Below, in pieces: positions 1-11,395 of a stretch of DNA of 64,000 bases. A program made the position numbers and the translations under genes. The first letter of the stretch is position 1. Each line of letters starts with the position of its first letter. This DNA comes from Amborella trichopoda (Eukaryota > Streptophyta > Magnoliopsida > Amborellales > Amborellaceae): positions 913,054-977,053 of the forward strand of contig NW_006499883.1 of assembly GCF_000471905.2 (NCBI RefSeq), read 5' to 3'. Below the pieces are notes generated by a model that worked only from the letters and a program-made list of their open reading frames with translations, had not been told where the DNA came from and ran no database searches.

Positions 1-47
1 GCTAAAATAATAATAATAATAATAATTTTTATCCTTATGGGACTGGA

Positions 48-332
48 TCATTTTATTGGATAGTAATTAATTATTTTATTAGATAGTAATTGAAAGTTTT
101 CTTGCTCGCTATTAACAGAGAGACTTTGCTCTACTGTTTTAATAGCGTATCCTATCTTGAACTCAAAGGTTCCTTTTTTATATATATCTGTTATGGGTAT
201 TTTTGGTATGTTCCAATTTTGTATTTGTTTTTCTATGTTTTCAATTACTATCTTCTCCTTATTCTTTATTTTTAATGTATTGTTTGTTAGGGATAAAGTC
301 CTATTGGATAGGTTCCTAATAAAATTTTCCAT
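48..332 (-). pseudogene. Pararetroviral movement protein, N-terminal fragment
   Basis: A 94-codon open stretch starting at an ATG at 332. It lies just downstream, on the - strand, of the leader and primer-binding site, which is where the first ORF of a petuvirus-like genome starts. The composition (Asn/Lys/Ile-rich, with a GYAIKTVEQS-type segment) fits the N-terminal end of caulimovirid 30K-type cell-to-cell movement proteins. It ends at a stop near 48, and a TAA microsatellite follows (about 7-27), so the middle of the domain is missing here. Recognition is from family resemblance; no search was run. Confidence 0.6.
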
Positions 333-516
333 TTGGAGTTACGGATGAGAATCCTAGACAACCTCTTATGTCACAACTACCTTAGTGGCTCCTCCTGGCC
401 TTAACGGTAAAAGACCGGCTATCAAAAGTCTCAACTCTCGGACTAACTCTTTAATGGGAAAATTTTATTAAATTGTTTATCTTTTTAGGATTTCATTACC
501 AGCTACTAAAATACTT

Positions 517-529
517 GGCTCTGATACCA
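517..529 (-). promoter_or_regulatory. tRNA-iMet primer-binding site of the pararetrovirus
   Basis: The - strand reads TGGTATCAGAGCC, complementary to the 3' end of plant initiator tRNA-Met, the primer for minus-strand DNA synthesis in Caulimoviridae. It lies 185 bp upstream of the first ORF and about 600 bp downstream of the TATA box, a typical leader arrangement. Confidence 0.8.
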
Positions 530-1123
530 CTAAAACCAGCAATCATTTTCGCAACAAATTAAACAGATATTTTAATTGATAGTTTGCACAATTCTCAATC
601 AAGCATATATTTAAATAAATATTTTAACAAATCCTAAGTATATTAAAGCAAGCATTATAGCAAATATAGAAAAAGGGGAGATGTTTATACAGAAAAAGGG
701 GAGATGTTTAAAAGTATCCAGCTAGTATAAGTAGTTCCTCGTACCTTTATGCTAAATATAAATTTCAATTGCATTTCAAACCGTACAGTAAATAATTATT
801 TATTGACAAGGAAAGGTTACAGGACTTACTGTTATAGATACAGAGATCTCACACATCTAATATCACTTTATGTGGTTGATAACATACCACTGAAAAACTA
901 TAAACAGTAAAATTTTTACAGAGATAAGAGAATAGTTATACTACAGAGAGTTGGAATCGAAACAGTTACCCAGAAAGTATGAAGAACTGAAGGTGCACAG
1001 GTATACAGTCTTCTTAGAAACTTTTGGGAATAAGAAGGGTGAGAAGAGAAAAAGAGAGAAAGAGCTTAGAGAAAAGGAGAGATGAAATCCCAAAGCTTGC
1101 CCACTACAGGGAGGTTATCTTCC

Positions 1124-1131
1124 TATTTATA
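1124..1131 (-). promoter_or_regulatory. Candidate TATA box of the pararetroviral promoter
   Basis: The - strand reads TATAAATA(GG), downstream of the 62-bp repeats and upstream of a CT-rich leader (on -). Position and sequence fit the pregenomic RNA promoter. Activity in the integrated copy is unknown. Confidence 0.5.
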
Positions 1132-1204
1132 ATCGCCGGATTTCAAAATGCTTTGCATGTCTTTATAATAGTCATGTCTTCTTTTAGCAAGTGGCTACTT
1201 TTCT

Positions 1205-1395
1205 GATGTCGGCAGGGACAGGTGGATTGGTGGCTGTTTTTATCAGGGACGTGTATCTATTACTGTGATGTCCGCAGGGACAGGTGGACTGGTGGCTGTC
1301 TTTATCGGGGATGTGTGTCTATTACTGTGATGTCGGCAGGGACAGATGGCATATGTTAGAGGACAGAGGACAGGTGGCTGTTACTATTTTGTCGG
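1205..1395. repeat. 62-bp tandem repeat in the viral intergenic region
   Basis: Units begin with GATGTCSGCAGGGACAG at 1205, 1267 and 1329, exactly 62 bp apart. A more degenerate continuation (GGAGGGACAGATGGCTG near 1433) suggests older units up to about 1470. On the viral strand the array sits just upstream of the TATA box, where pararetroviral enhancers lie. Confidence 0.8.
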
Positions 1396-1522
1396 AGGTA
1401 TATACTTTTGGTAAGTGGGAGTACTGTACTTCGGAGGGACAGATGGCTGTTGATATCTTGTCGTCAGGTATTTCATGAGAATCTTTTGGATTATCGGGCT
1501 TTGAGCCTTGAGCCTCGGGCTT

Positions 1523-2719
1523 CTATTGGGGCCTCTGGGAGAATTCATCATCGTCCATTCTGTAATCTTCTTCTTCTTCTTCATTCTGAGAGGACATAGC
1601 TGCAACGCCTGCCTCTCCTTCAAGAATTTGCTGCAGCTGTCTTTTTAACTCTTCCTTGGTTGCCTCAGGGTTTTGTTTTTTCATTTTATTAATATATTTC
1701 GAAAGACTATTTAGGTTTTCATATGGAGGTTGCCCTGGTATTTTCTTCAATTTTATACTTTCAAGATCAAGGGCTTTATTTTCAAACACATCCCACTATT
1801 TTATAAAAATCTTTTTTCCCAATCTTGGGATATCTTCAAAATTATTTGTCAAGTTTTCAGATCTTTCGAATTTCCACTTCATAATCCATGGTATCTGGTA
1901 GATAGCCATGAAGTATAAATGATAGTCTATATTATGATATTTCCCATTAAATTCTACAAACTTAGCTTGAGCTATTTGTAATTTTTTTGGAAGGATTTGG
2001 AAACCAGATCCCCAAATTAAGAATCAGTTTCTAAACAAATTTGGAAATGGCTCAGTGACGGGCATTTTTATTTGGATAAACCAAGTGTGGGAGTTATTAC
2101 TATTTTGGAGTGCAAAGACTTTATGCTAGGCATTCGTATATTCTGAGTATTTGTAGTAATTGTTATGGAAATCTGGAGCTTGTAGTTTTTTTCCTATCAA
2201 AGGGTCTGAGCCCCAATCTTTATAAGACAATATTTTCCTTATTTGCAATTTTGAGTAGGCAATTATTTTAGTATTCCTCTAATAGAAGTGAACTAAAGTA
2301 ATTGATCTTGTTTCAAGTAGAATGGCTTCATACCATTCTCTGGTTTTATTTCCATTGGATGGATTGAGGTTATTGAGTAAATAAATGTTTGCAACTTTTT
2401 CTCGGTCTAGAGCGCAGTGTTTATCTTCTATAATGGAGTCCATTAAAAAGGTGGTTTCCTCAAATTGGGATTTTCCTGTTGGGGATACTTTATTTGGGAA
2501 TGGCGACTGGGAAAATACCGGATTTGGGTATTGGCTTATTTGGCTAGAATATTCTGGGTAGATTATCAAAGGTCTAGCAGGTGAAGAAGGTGAAGAGGGT
2601 GGATAACTCATTATTGGGGAGCCAACTGATGGCGATGGAACAATTTCCATTTTGGCTTTTCCTTTATTTGGTATATTCATATTTAATATTTGCTGCTGCT
2701 TGGCGGCGACGTCTTCCAC
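1523..2719 (-). pseudogene. Pararetrovirus second ORF (unknown function), broken
   Basis: Two open blocks, 2719-2279 (146 codons, Pro/Ser-rich middle) and 1789-1523 (88 codons, an EATKEELKRQLQQIL helix and a very acidic C-terminus), separated by a stretch with many stops. The block begins just after the RNase H end, where florendoviruses carry a second ORF of unknown role. The coiled-coil-like, charged C-terminus is visible directly; the assignment rests on position. Confidence 0.5.
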
Positions 2720-2733
2720 AAGAGTTCTGCCCC

Positions 2734-4160
2734 CTACAAAAACTCACGAGTGAGAAAATCGGGAAGGGAGTTTGACGGACCATGAAGGTGTTCAATAGTA
2801 AAATCGAAAGAGGAAAGAATCGGTTGCCAACGGCCAAATATTTGTTTAGAAACAGGGTTTTTGACATCTTTTTGCGGGATTTCTTTGGCTGCTTTCGAGT
2901 CAGTACGTATTAGAAATGTCGCATTTAATATATCACTCTGAAATTTAGTAACACAATGTACTATGGACAAAATTTCTTTTTTAACAGTAGAATAATTTTG
3001 TTGTGTAGTATTCCATGCTTTTGATGTATAATGAACTAGCTGTTCTGAGTTGCCAATTTTTTATTTTAATATGCCTCTTAACCCGAGTTCAGAGGCATCA
3101 CATTCTATTATTTAAAGGCATCTGGGTTGGATAGTCCCAGACAAGGTAATTCTTTAGATTTACTCTTTAGTTTTTGTACTGCAAGAGTATGCTCATGGGT
3201 CCACTTAGGAGGATTATTTTTTAACCTATCATATAAAAGTTTTGTTATAATTGCCAATTGTTCAAGGAAATTAGAAATATAGTTTAAGCATCCTAAAAAA
3301 TCTTTGAAGCTCTGTTTTATTTAAGATTATATCAGGGAATTTATTTGCAAATTCTATCGCCCTGTCAATTGGGATGATAGTTCCTTGACATATATTATGC
3401 CCTAAAAACTTAATCTTAGTTTGGCATAAATGAATTTTCTTAGCTGAGACAACCAAACCTGCATTGTTTACTGCGTTCAAGAAAGCATTGATATGCTTGA
3501 AATGCTGATGAAGATCATCTGAAAAGATCAAAACATCATCTATATATACAATCATAAATTTAATATAGGGATTAAACACATAATTCATTATTTTTTGAAA
3601 TTTAGAAGGGCCATTTTTAAGCCCAAAGGACATTCCATTCCATTCGTACTGACCAAAGGGAACGTTAAAAGCTGTTTTATATCTATCCTTTTCATCTATT
3701 TGAATCTGCCAATATCCGGATTTTAAATCAAATTTTGAGAATATACAAGCGTTTAGTAGCTATCTAGTAGATCCTTCTTATTGGGTATTGGATATCTTAT
3801 CCATTTTAATACTTTATTTAGAAGTTTATAGTTTATTACTAATCTAAGTAGTCCTCTTTCTTTCTCTGAGGCTTTTTCTACATAGAAAACCGCACAACTC
3901 CAAGGAGATGAGCTTTTCCTTATTAAATTCTTTTGAAGTAATTCATCTATTTTCTTTTTGCATATTTCTAGTAATTTTGAATTCATTTGTATTGGTCTTG
4001 CTTTTGTAGGGATTTTATTTTCTGTGAATCCTTCTTCATATGGCAAACTTACCATATGTTTTTTCCTATTCCAGAATGTGTTTGGTAATTCACTACAGAC
4101 TTCTCTTTCTATTTGGGCTTTAATATTTTCAATCCATTGTTTAACTCCAGGGAGTAACAA
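2734..4160 (-). pseudogene. Pararetrovirus reverse transcriptase and RNase H, broken
   Basis: Segments of the pol domain of the viral polyprotein on the - strand: 4160-3753 (RT N-terminal part), 3633-3271 (the MSFGLKNGPSKFQ segment and catalytic YIDDV motif near 3550) and 2970-2734 (RNase H end, closing with a SLPDFLTREF motif). Stops and frame changes lie between about 3270 and 2970 and near 3750. The enzyme would copy pregenomic RNA into DNA in virions. It cannot be expressed intact. Confidence 0.85.
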
Positions 4161-4211
4161 CTCATCTTCAATTTGTTTATACCTTATTTCAGTTTTTAAA
4201 TGGCATAAGAA

Positions 4212-5330
4212 TTACTCATTATTATTAATATTTTGCTTAACTTTATTGATTTCCTTTACCTTTGGTTTGTCTATGAAATCAAAGTTAATTTTGTGGTCTT
4301 TTAAGTTTGCTTCTATCCTTGCATTATCTATTTTCAAAGGACAAAGAAAATTTAAGAATGGAGTTCCTAATATTACAGCTTGACTTAATCCTATGACCAT
4401 AATAAAGGGTATTTCAAAACAACTGCCATTATTACATACAGCTGCGTCTGACAATTTATAGTTTATTAAAAGCTTGCTTCCATCAGCTGTATTAAGTATT
4501 TGGGTAGTTTTATCAAAATATTTTGTTGGTACTAGCCCTTCATTTATACAATTTAAATCAGCTCCGGAGTCTATAAGAGCAAGAGATTGGAAACTATAAT
4601 CATTTTTTACCACTATTCGCACTAAAGTATACAAATTTTGGGTAATGACCCTATCTATTATATTTAAATGATTCTCGCCGGATGATTCAGTTTTATCAAT
4701 AGGGATCATTTTCTTAGCAGATTTAAGTAAGTCATTAAACTCTAATTCTTCATCAGAACCAGCTTCTGAAAATTCAGTAGTCATTTCTAGTATTCTGATT
4801 CTATTTTTTAATTGTTGTATTTCAGTCTTTACTTCATTAATTTCCTGTTTTAATTCTGCTATAGTTGGTTCTTTTGGTATATTTTCTCTTTTATTTATTC
4901 TTTTAAGTATTTCTGACAGACTATATTCATCTTGGGGTTTCACTAGTTGAGGAGGTTTATTTTTTGCCTTGGTTACTTGTATGTATTGAGTTATTGCTTC
5001 TCTTGTTTCCCCTGGTTCAGAGATTTTGTCTATAAGGTCAAGAATCAAATTTTCTTCTTTAGTAAGGGTATTACATAAGCAATCATTCATTTTTTCATCA
5101 GGGTCTGAATCTTGATTTGCTTCTGAACTGCTCCATAATAAGTTTTCATCTTCTATTTGGCCTCCTAATGACTCTGTATCAGTGTCTGAATAACTACTAT
5201 CGATTTCAGTTTTGATTTGAATGATGTCGTATAATTGATCTTTTATTTTTTCTTCAAGTTCTAAGGCATCTATTTTCCTTTTCACCCTACAAGTACTTTT
5301 ATAGTGGCCAACTCTGCCACATTTATAACA
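4212..5330 (-). pseudogene. Pararetrovirus CCHC zinc finger and aspartic protease segment
   Basis: An open block of 357 codons (5285-4212), preceded in frame by a zinc knuckle at 5330-5289 of the form C-x2-C-x4-H-x4-C. The middle is acidic with a long coiled-coil-like stretch. The retropepsin motif DSGAD lies near 4565, followed by an ILGTPFL motif. This is the coat C-terminus to protease junction of the viral polyprotein and the longest uninterrupted viral frame here. Confidence 0.85.
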
Positions 5331-6960
5331 AACTGGAAGTTTCTTTTTTCCTGATTTAAATTTATTTTTAGGGGTCCTTTGCTCTTTTTTGGAACGTTTA
5401 TTTGAAGATCTATATTTTTTCTGTATAGTCTTTTTCTTGTAATCTTTATTAGAGGAAGGAGTTATATTATATCCAAACTATTCACAGAAGTCCCATAGTT
5501 CTTTTTTTCCTGTCATTCGTTGCTTGTCTAGCTGCCTTTTTAATTTCAGGTCTGTACATAGAGCTAATCCTTATGCACATATTTCTGCAGAAAGTTCTCC
5601 TAGTGTATATTGAGAATATGAGATTATTCCATTATTTTTATTTTTTAGCCTATTCTTGACCTTTTCGGCAAAAAGGTAAGGGAGACCAGGTATGAACTTT
5701 TCTTTCCAGTGATCCGTACTGGAGTCTTCCCTTAATAAGAGTCTTGAGAAAAAGACATCTTTATACCATTTATAATGAGAGAGTATAAGACATCTTAAGT
5801 TGGAAAGCAAATCTTCAGATCTGGCATCTAGTAAGGCAGTGCTCCCTACAAAATGAAGGGTTATTGTATAAATGAGTGTATTTACCGCATCGCTTTAACT
5901 ATGCGGTATATCTTGATTATGTTCATTCTCGACAACCATTGGCGAGTTGCACTTAATATTTGAATTTTAGTGGCTTCACTCATATGGAAGTCCCACCAGC
6001 CTCTTAACTAGCCAGCTTAACTAGCCAGTAAAGCCACATATAATGGCTTTAGCAACATCTTGATCATGGCTACCCGAGACTTTGCATGCTGTAGCATACA
6101 TGGTCATATGTCTCATTGTATCTAATATCTGATGGTCTGACATTCCATCAATATTCCAATTTACTATAGTTCTTCCCGAGTATGACACTGTATGTGAAAT
6201 TAGATCTTCCTCAAATTGTATATCGACGGGTGTAGGTCAAGTATAATACATTCGTGCAAGAGAAGTAGGTCTCCTTTTCTTCTCATAATCTATCCTATTG
6301 ATTTCTAGGTTTTCTTCTTTAAAGGCTTGTTCTATATTTGATATTTCATTAGTTTTGCTAGGTTCTTCCTGTAGGACCATTGCTTCTGATTCTGCCACTA
6401 TCCCTTTCCCTTTTCCTTCTCTTATATTTAACTGAGATAGTCTTTTTACTAATTCATTCATTAAATCTTTATTATCTTCCTTTAGAAGGAATCGTTCTTT
6501 ATTTATTGTTGGGGGTGGTTTGAACATTACTGCCTTTTTCTTTTCCTCTAGTTTTCTTTGGGGCTGGCTAATAATATTTTCTATCCTGGTGGCCTGCTTT
6601 CCTAGAGTTTGAAGACACATATTAGGATAATTATTTTGTTCTACTATATGCGGAATTATTTCTACCTTATGAGTATGTTCACTTGGAATTACTTTACAAG
6701 GAGATGCCTAGGTTTCTATTTTTCCCTTTGATATCCCTTTTATTTGGAGAGTCCATTCTGGAGGATGTATACTTTGGACTTCTTCTCATTCGGGTGTATA
6801 AAAAGTTTGATATGGGCTTTCAAGGGTATTTATCTCAAAATTAGGTATTTTATATCCCTTTTCTTTGAGGGTTGCTTTAAGCCATTCAAAGAATCCAATA
6901 TTTTTTTTATAACTTTTTAAGAATTTATTATATCGTTTATGACAAGCAATTATTAGTTCT
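5331..6960 (-). pseudogene. Pararetrovirus coat protein region, broken
   Basis: Open pieces at 6620-6237 (127 codons, ending in the RPTSLARMYY segment typical just before the coat domain) and 5810-5571 (79 codons, with a WKEKFIPGLPYLFAEKV segment characteristic of caulimovirid coat proteins), plus weaker same-strand coding resemblance up to about 6957. At least three stops or frameshifts separate them. The region abuts the oppositely oriented movement-protein fragment at about 6960. Confidence 0.7.
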
Positions 6961-6961
6961 G

Positions 6962-7714
6962 TTGAAAAAATTTTCGGTTTCTCTTAGTGACCCAAATCTA
7001 CTCAAAGTACTTACACTAAACTTGAAAACACAAGGTTTTGACATGAACCCAGGGTCACAAACTATAGCATTAATATATAGAATTTGTTACAAGGTTATGA
7101 ATACACTTAGTCCAAATGTATTAAATATTGATACAAACGGACATACAGTATTTTTCCAGACCAACATGGAAAAATCCAATACTATAATTCCCAAATCTAT
7201 AGATTGGTCCCAAATAAATTTTCCAGAAAAATGGTCCATCCATAATGAAAATCAGCACTATAGGACCCCCATAAATACAACTCCAAAACAAATAGTTCAA
7301 TACCCAGATGGAGATATTGAATTACAATTCAATAGTAATCGCGGAACCCGATTAAAGATTTCAGATGACAACAATATAAAGCCACAACAAAGGGTGCCTC
7401 TTCCTGCAAGGCATTCTACCTCAACAATAGGAAATGACTTTATATTACAAGGGCTGTCTAGAACAAAGGACAATATTCACATACCTGAATACAAAGCTAC
7501 CGATGCTAGTTCATCAAAACCTGAACTTACATACTCAGACTTACACTTCCACGTTTTGACTCTACAAACAAGACAAAGGGTAGATTTAGAATTTTTAAAA
7601 AATGACTACTTGTCAAAACAAAATGAAAATATAAGAAACTTAGAAAAAAGGATGTCCAAGAACTCTGAAAAAAAAAACTGTTATGTAAGCCCTAAACAAA
7701 TAGGAAATCTATAA
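6962..7714 (+). pseudogene. Pararetrovirus movement protein, C-terminal part, inverted
   Basis: A 250-codon open frame on + whose first residues (FSVSLSDPNLLKVL, then a YRICYKVMNT segment) match the second half of caulimovirid 30K movement proteins. The Lys/Glu/Asn-rich tail fits the linker towards the coat domain. It has no ATG at the left end; the frame starts at the rearrangement junction with the - strand coat region. It is one of the best-preserved viral frames, truncated on both sides. Confidence 0.7.
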
Positions 7715-8210
7715 TCTATAAAGAAAATACTATAATTTACTTATTGTAAACAATGATATAATTTTTATACTTAAAAGATATTTTGAAAATAGAATAAATA
7801 TAATTTTTGTATAATATTTAAAATTTACAGTTAAAAATAAAAATTAGCCATAAACTGCATTAAAGCATAAAATTTTCTATTTAAATATTCAATTTTAAAA
7901 AATAAAAATAAATAATTCTATTTATTGTAATCAAGAAACCATAATTATTTCAAATGTTAGCCAAAACTTAAAATCAAACATATTTTTCAGAGCACTAAAA
8001 AACTTATAAATTTGAAATTGAGATTATGAAAGAAAAAATAAAATAAAACAATAGGCATGTACAAATTTTTTTAAATTTTTAATAAATTTAAAAACTATCG
8101 TAAGAAGCATGACAATGCAAAAGTTTTTTGTTAAGGTAATCTAAAATTTGGAATTATCTCCATTTCATCTATATCACACTTTTTTTCTATACATTGAGTC
8201 TTATGTTTAG
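7715..8210. other. AT-rich non-coding stretch
   Basis: Very AT-rich sequence after the viral fragment, with no open frame, repeat or RNA gene that I can recognise. It may be viral intergenic remnant or host DNA. Confidence 0.5.
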
Positions 8211-8337
8211 GGGTGGCAATGGATCAGGTACTGGGTCAGGTCCCACTGGATCTAGACTCAGATCCAAATAGTGAGTGGGTCAAAACTTTGGACCCATACT
8301 CCGACCCGCCAGGGCTGGTCGGATCCATTGCCACCCG
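8211..8337. mobile_element. Short TIR element (MITE-like)
   Basis: The left end reads GGGGTGGCAATGGATC and the right end GGATCCATTGCCACCC, near-perfect inverted ends about 125 bp apart. Similar GATCC- and GGGTC-rich sequence recurs at 8520-8660, about 58530-58830 and, at one end, near 59862. The GGGTGGCAATGG terminus is common among small plant hAT-like elements; the superfamily is an inference. Confidence 0.55.
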
Positions 8338-8758
8338 ATGAATATGAGCTGATTCTCTTATTTTATTTTTACTATTTTATTTTACCATCATATTCCATAT
8401 GACTATGAGCACTTAATTTTTAGTCAACAACATTGTAAATGTTACAAATATTGTGATAATATGAACACCTAGCACGCGCCTATAAACTCATGATTGCCAT
8501 CATATACCCTATGACTACTAGTATAAGTTGGGTCAGGCTTAACCCAGATCCAGACTCGAATAGTATTCGGGTTTAAAATTTGGACCCATACCAGAACCCT
8601 TCGGGTTGCAGCTGTTGGGTTTGGATCTGGTCAAGTCCATTGCTATCCCATCTATGTTGTATGTCATTGAAAAGGTAGAGTAACAATTTGGATGTACTCA
8701 AAATTGCAATATTTTTGGATTGCAATTTCTTTTTATGAACGTACAGCTCTCTCATGTA

Positions 8759-8980
8759 TAGTTGAGGATAGTTTTCAATTAATTTTAATTTATCTTGTAT
8801 TTGATGTAGATATCATAAGGATTATATTAATTGGTTTGATATAGATATATCTCTTGATAAATACTAGATTAGTTAGTCATTATCGATAATTAATTAGCCA
8901 TATATTTATACGGGACCTTGTATATTCTTTACCATTAATCCAAATACATAGATTTCTATGGAGGATTCAGAATTTTAACA
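8759..8980 (+). repeat. 5' LTR of the copia remnant
   Basis: The left boundary is inferred from a TTGAGGATAG start; the right end is fixed by the primer site at 8981 and by the 30-bp identity with 11399-11428. The sequence is AT-rich with a TATATTTATA stretch near 8900 as a possible TATA box. Confidence 0.6.
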
Positions 8981-8992
8981 TAGTATCAGAGC
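8981..8992 (+). promoter_or_regulatory. tRNA-iMet primer-binding site (copia remnant)
   Basis: TAGTATCAGAGC follows the LTR end directly, one mismatch from the consensus TGGTATCAGAGC. Confidence 0.7.
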
Positions 8993-9581
8993 GATCAATC
9001 ATCTACAACTTTCTCTTGTCAAAGCTTCCTCGCATAAGCTTTCTTAATTTTATTTTTCGTTTTCTGGTGAGATCCGAGACGCCTCTCTTTCTTTCATTGT
9101 TCTTCGGTCTCTCCAAATCTCCGTTGAATTTTTTTTGCTTGCCCTCTGCATAGTGGCGTCTACAACAGGGTAGCAATGAGCGTCAAGGATTGGTATCCCT
9201 TTTATTTAGGTGATGTTGCATGTTTGCACCTTTAGCAGCAATAAGCAACTAAGTTGGTCCTACACACAAGTTGTGCCAAATATTTTTGAGGTTGTGTTTC
9301 GTCAAAATCAGCAATAGCTTCGTCAAAAGCTCGAGTTCTTTGCTTTAAATTGGGTTATCTTTGGGTTATCTTCTTCAAGTTGATGAAGAGTGTGATGTCT
9401 TCGCGTTTGGTGTGATTTCTCTCTCTACGCCCTCGATGAGCCGTGTTTGGTGGAGCTCTTCTTCATAAGTACCCATGAATCTTTCTCTTCCCAAGTTCCA
9501 TAGGGACCATATTATATCAAAATAGATTCGTCTTGAAATTGCACATGACTTCTTAAAAAGGAGATGTAATGGTTATAAAAC

Positions 9582-11007
9582 TTGATGGAAGGAAAGGTTT
9601 GTGGAGGATGGAAAAAACTATCCCAATTGGCAAATTTTTTTTTTAAGGGAAAGGTTTGTGGAGGTATGCTGATGGCACTGAACCTGAACCGATTACACCT
9701 AATGCTAAAGATACCCAATAATGGAAGATCAATAATGCAAAAATTATCTCATGGATCCTCTTCTCTATAGATTTAGATATTGGAAGGTCAATGAGATGCT
9801 TCTGTACCACGAAAGAAATATGAGAATATTTGAAAAAAGTTTATCAGCAGTCAAATCTTGCAAGACGCTTCCAAGTCGGGTATGATTTGTTTTCTTATAG
9901 CTAAGGGGATAAAACTATTAAGGAATATTATGCTGGTTTTATGAACTTGTGGACAAAATATGAATCCTTCAACTTGAAGGCTGTCACTAGCGCTTGTTGC
10001 ATTAAGAGCTTGATGGATATAAATGGTGACAGGAAGGTGATGCAGTTTTTGATAAAGTTGCACCTATAATATGAGAATATTTTGAATTGCGAAACATTAA
10101 CAAATATGGATGCCAATTGAGGGACATAAGAATATAGAGTCTGTACTTGTAGCTCAACGGGCTAGAGGAACACCATCACAAAAGGACTCGTACTTGCTGC
10201 AATGTTATGAGCGTAAAGAATATGGTCATATAACATCCAAGTGTAAGAAGAAAAAAAATTTGCTCTTATTGTAAACGTGTTGGGAATATTGTCACAGAAT
10301 GTCAAATCCTTCTAGGCGAGGCAACCGGGCATTCGATACATGAAAACCTTTTTACAGGGCATACCAAGCTGCTAATGATGCTTCCAGGGGACTAAAGGTA
10401 GAGACCCCTCTATCCAGTACTATTCATGACCCAAATATAACAATGTCCCAGACATCATATGATATTCGACAGTTAGTACAAAGCTTTGCATCTACGACTA
10501 TCTCTTCTACTTTTTCTGCTATGGGCTTGTTTGGTATGAACTCTCACCTATCCCCTAGTATAAATCCCCTTTGGTTTATTGACTCGGGTGCCTCTAATCA
10601 TATGACTAGAGTGCACACAAGTCCAGCATCTACTAAACCATACAAAAGTAATAGTCAGATTATCACTGCTAATGGGGAGAAACTGAATATTATTGGTACT
10701 GATAATCTCTCACTTTCTATCTCCCCGTGGTACACAGTTTCATTTATGTAATGTCATCTTCGTTCCTAAATTAACTGCTAATCTAATCTCTGTGGGCCAA
10801 CTAGTTGATGATGGTTACAAAGTTCAATTTTCTCGTGATGGTTGTCTAATACAGGACAAATGCACTGGGAGAGTGATAGGGAAGGGGCGTAGAATTGGTC
10901 GTTTGTTTCCTTGGAGTTTGAGAAACCAAACCATGATGCTTCTTTCTTTTCTCCATCGAATTTTGATTTTTCTTTTTCCATTAAACATATGTGCATCGGA
11001 GACTTAG
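9582..11007 (+). pseudogene. Copia gag, protease and GAG-pre-integrase remnants
   Basis: Gag resemblance starts near 9575 (a KLDG-type motif, then a GLWRY-ADGTEPEP segment), with a zinc knuckle region near 10200-10310. The protease motif WFIDSGASNHMT lies near 10571, and the NVIFVPKLTANLISVGQL segment ahead of integrase near 10755. Frames are 10443-10751 and 10693-11007, in different phases, with stops and shifts. Gag would form the particle and protease would cleave the polyprotein; neither can be made intact. Confidence 0.8.
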
Positions 11008-11034
11008 TCATTCAAATGCAAATAAATTAAATAC

Positions 11035-11395
11035 GTTGTTTCGTTTTGGTTCATTGCCCAATAAAGCACTTGATTTGAATTGCTTTATACGGTCATGAAA
11101 CATTGAATTGGATGCAATACAAATGATGCTCATATTATCAGCATACAATGATATAGGAGTTCAATGAAGAATATTAAGGTCCTATATAAAGCCTCTCAAC
11201 CAAGTAATTTCAATGCAAGCTAAGGACATTGCTGGGTATTCGGCTTCTACATAAGATTTAGACACAGTTTCTTGTTTCTTACATTTCCATGAAATGAGAT
11301 AATCTCTAAGAAAAATGCACTACCCAGTGGTTGAGCGTCTAGTATCGGGGCATCCTGCCCAATCTGCATTAGCATAGATTTGTAACTGGAGCATC
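11035..11395 (-). pseudogene. Copia RNase H remnant, inverted
   Basis: The - strand encodes a YANADWAGCPDTRRSTTG segment followed by a stop, then [19 protein letters not shown] and later a YADN-type motif. These are the hallmark motifs of the copia RT/RNase H C-terminal part. Orientation is opposite to gag, so this piece was inverted within the element. In-frame stops are present. Confidence 0.85.

Larger units (their letters stand above)
333..1522 (-). other. Pararetrovirus intergenic region / pregenomic RNA leader
   Basis: Non-coding region between the end of the second ORF (about 1523) and the movement-protein start (332) on the - strand. Going downstream it holds a 62-bp tandem repeat, a TATA box, a purine/pyrimidine-biased leader, a short duplicated motif around 671-711, and the tRNA-iMet primer-binding site at 517-529. 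This is the usual layout of a caulimovirid promoter plus leader. Short open stretches here (for example 1024-1206 on +) have no recognisable product. Confidence 0.6.
48..7714. mobile_element. Endogenous pararetrovirus (Caulimoviridae, florendovirus/petuvirus-like), rearranged and decayed
   Basis: An integrated, non-functional copy of a plant pararetrovirus. Read on the - strand from about 6960 down, the order is coat region, CCHC zinc finger, aspartic protease, reverse transcriptase, RNase H, a second ORF, an intergenic region with TATA box and tRNA-iMet primer site, then the start of the movement protein. This is the order expected for petuvirus/florendovirus genomes and crosses the circular junction. 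The movement-protein C-terminal part lies at 6962-7714 on the opposite strand, so the locus is a head-to-head rearrangement. Every coding block contains stops or frameshifts. Family level is secure from the domain set; the genus is inferred from gene order and a second ORF downstream of RNase H. Confidence 0.85.

Noticed and set aside
517..529. TGGTATCAGAGCC motifs (also 21212, 41801, 60617) as parts of tRNA genes
   Set aside because: Each directly follows an LTR or viral leader and lacks the rest of a tRNA; they are primer-binding sites.
4212..5285. The long open viral frame as evidence of an active virus
   Set aside because: RT, coat and movement-protein segments around it are all broken, and the genome is rearranged.
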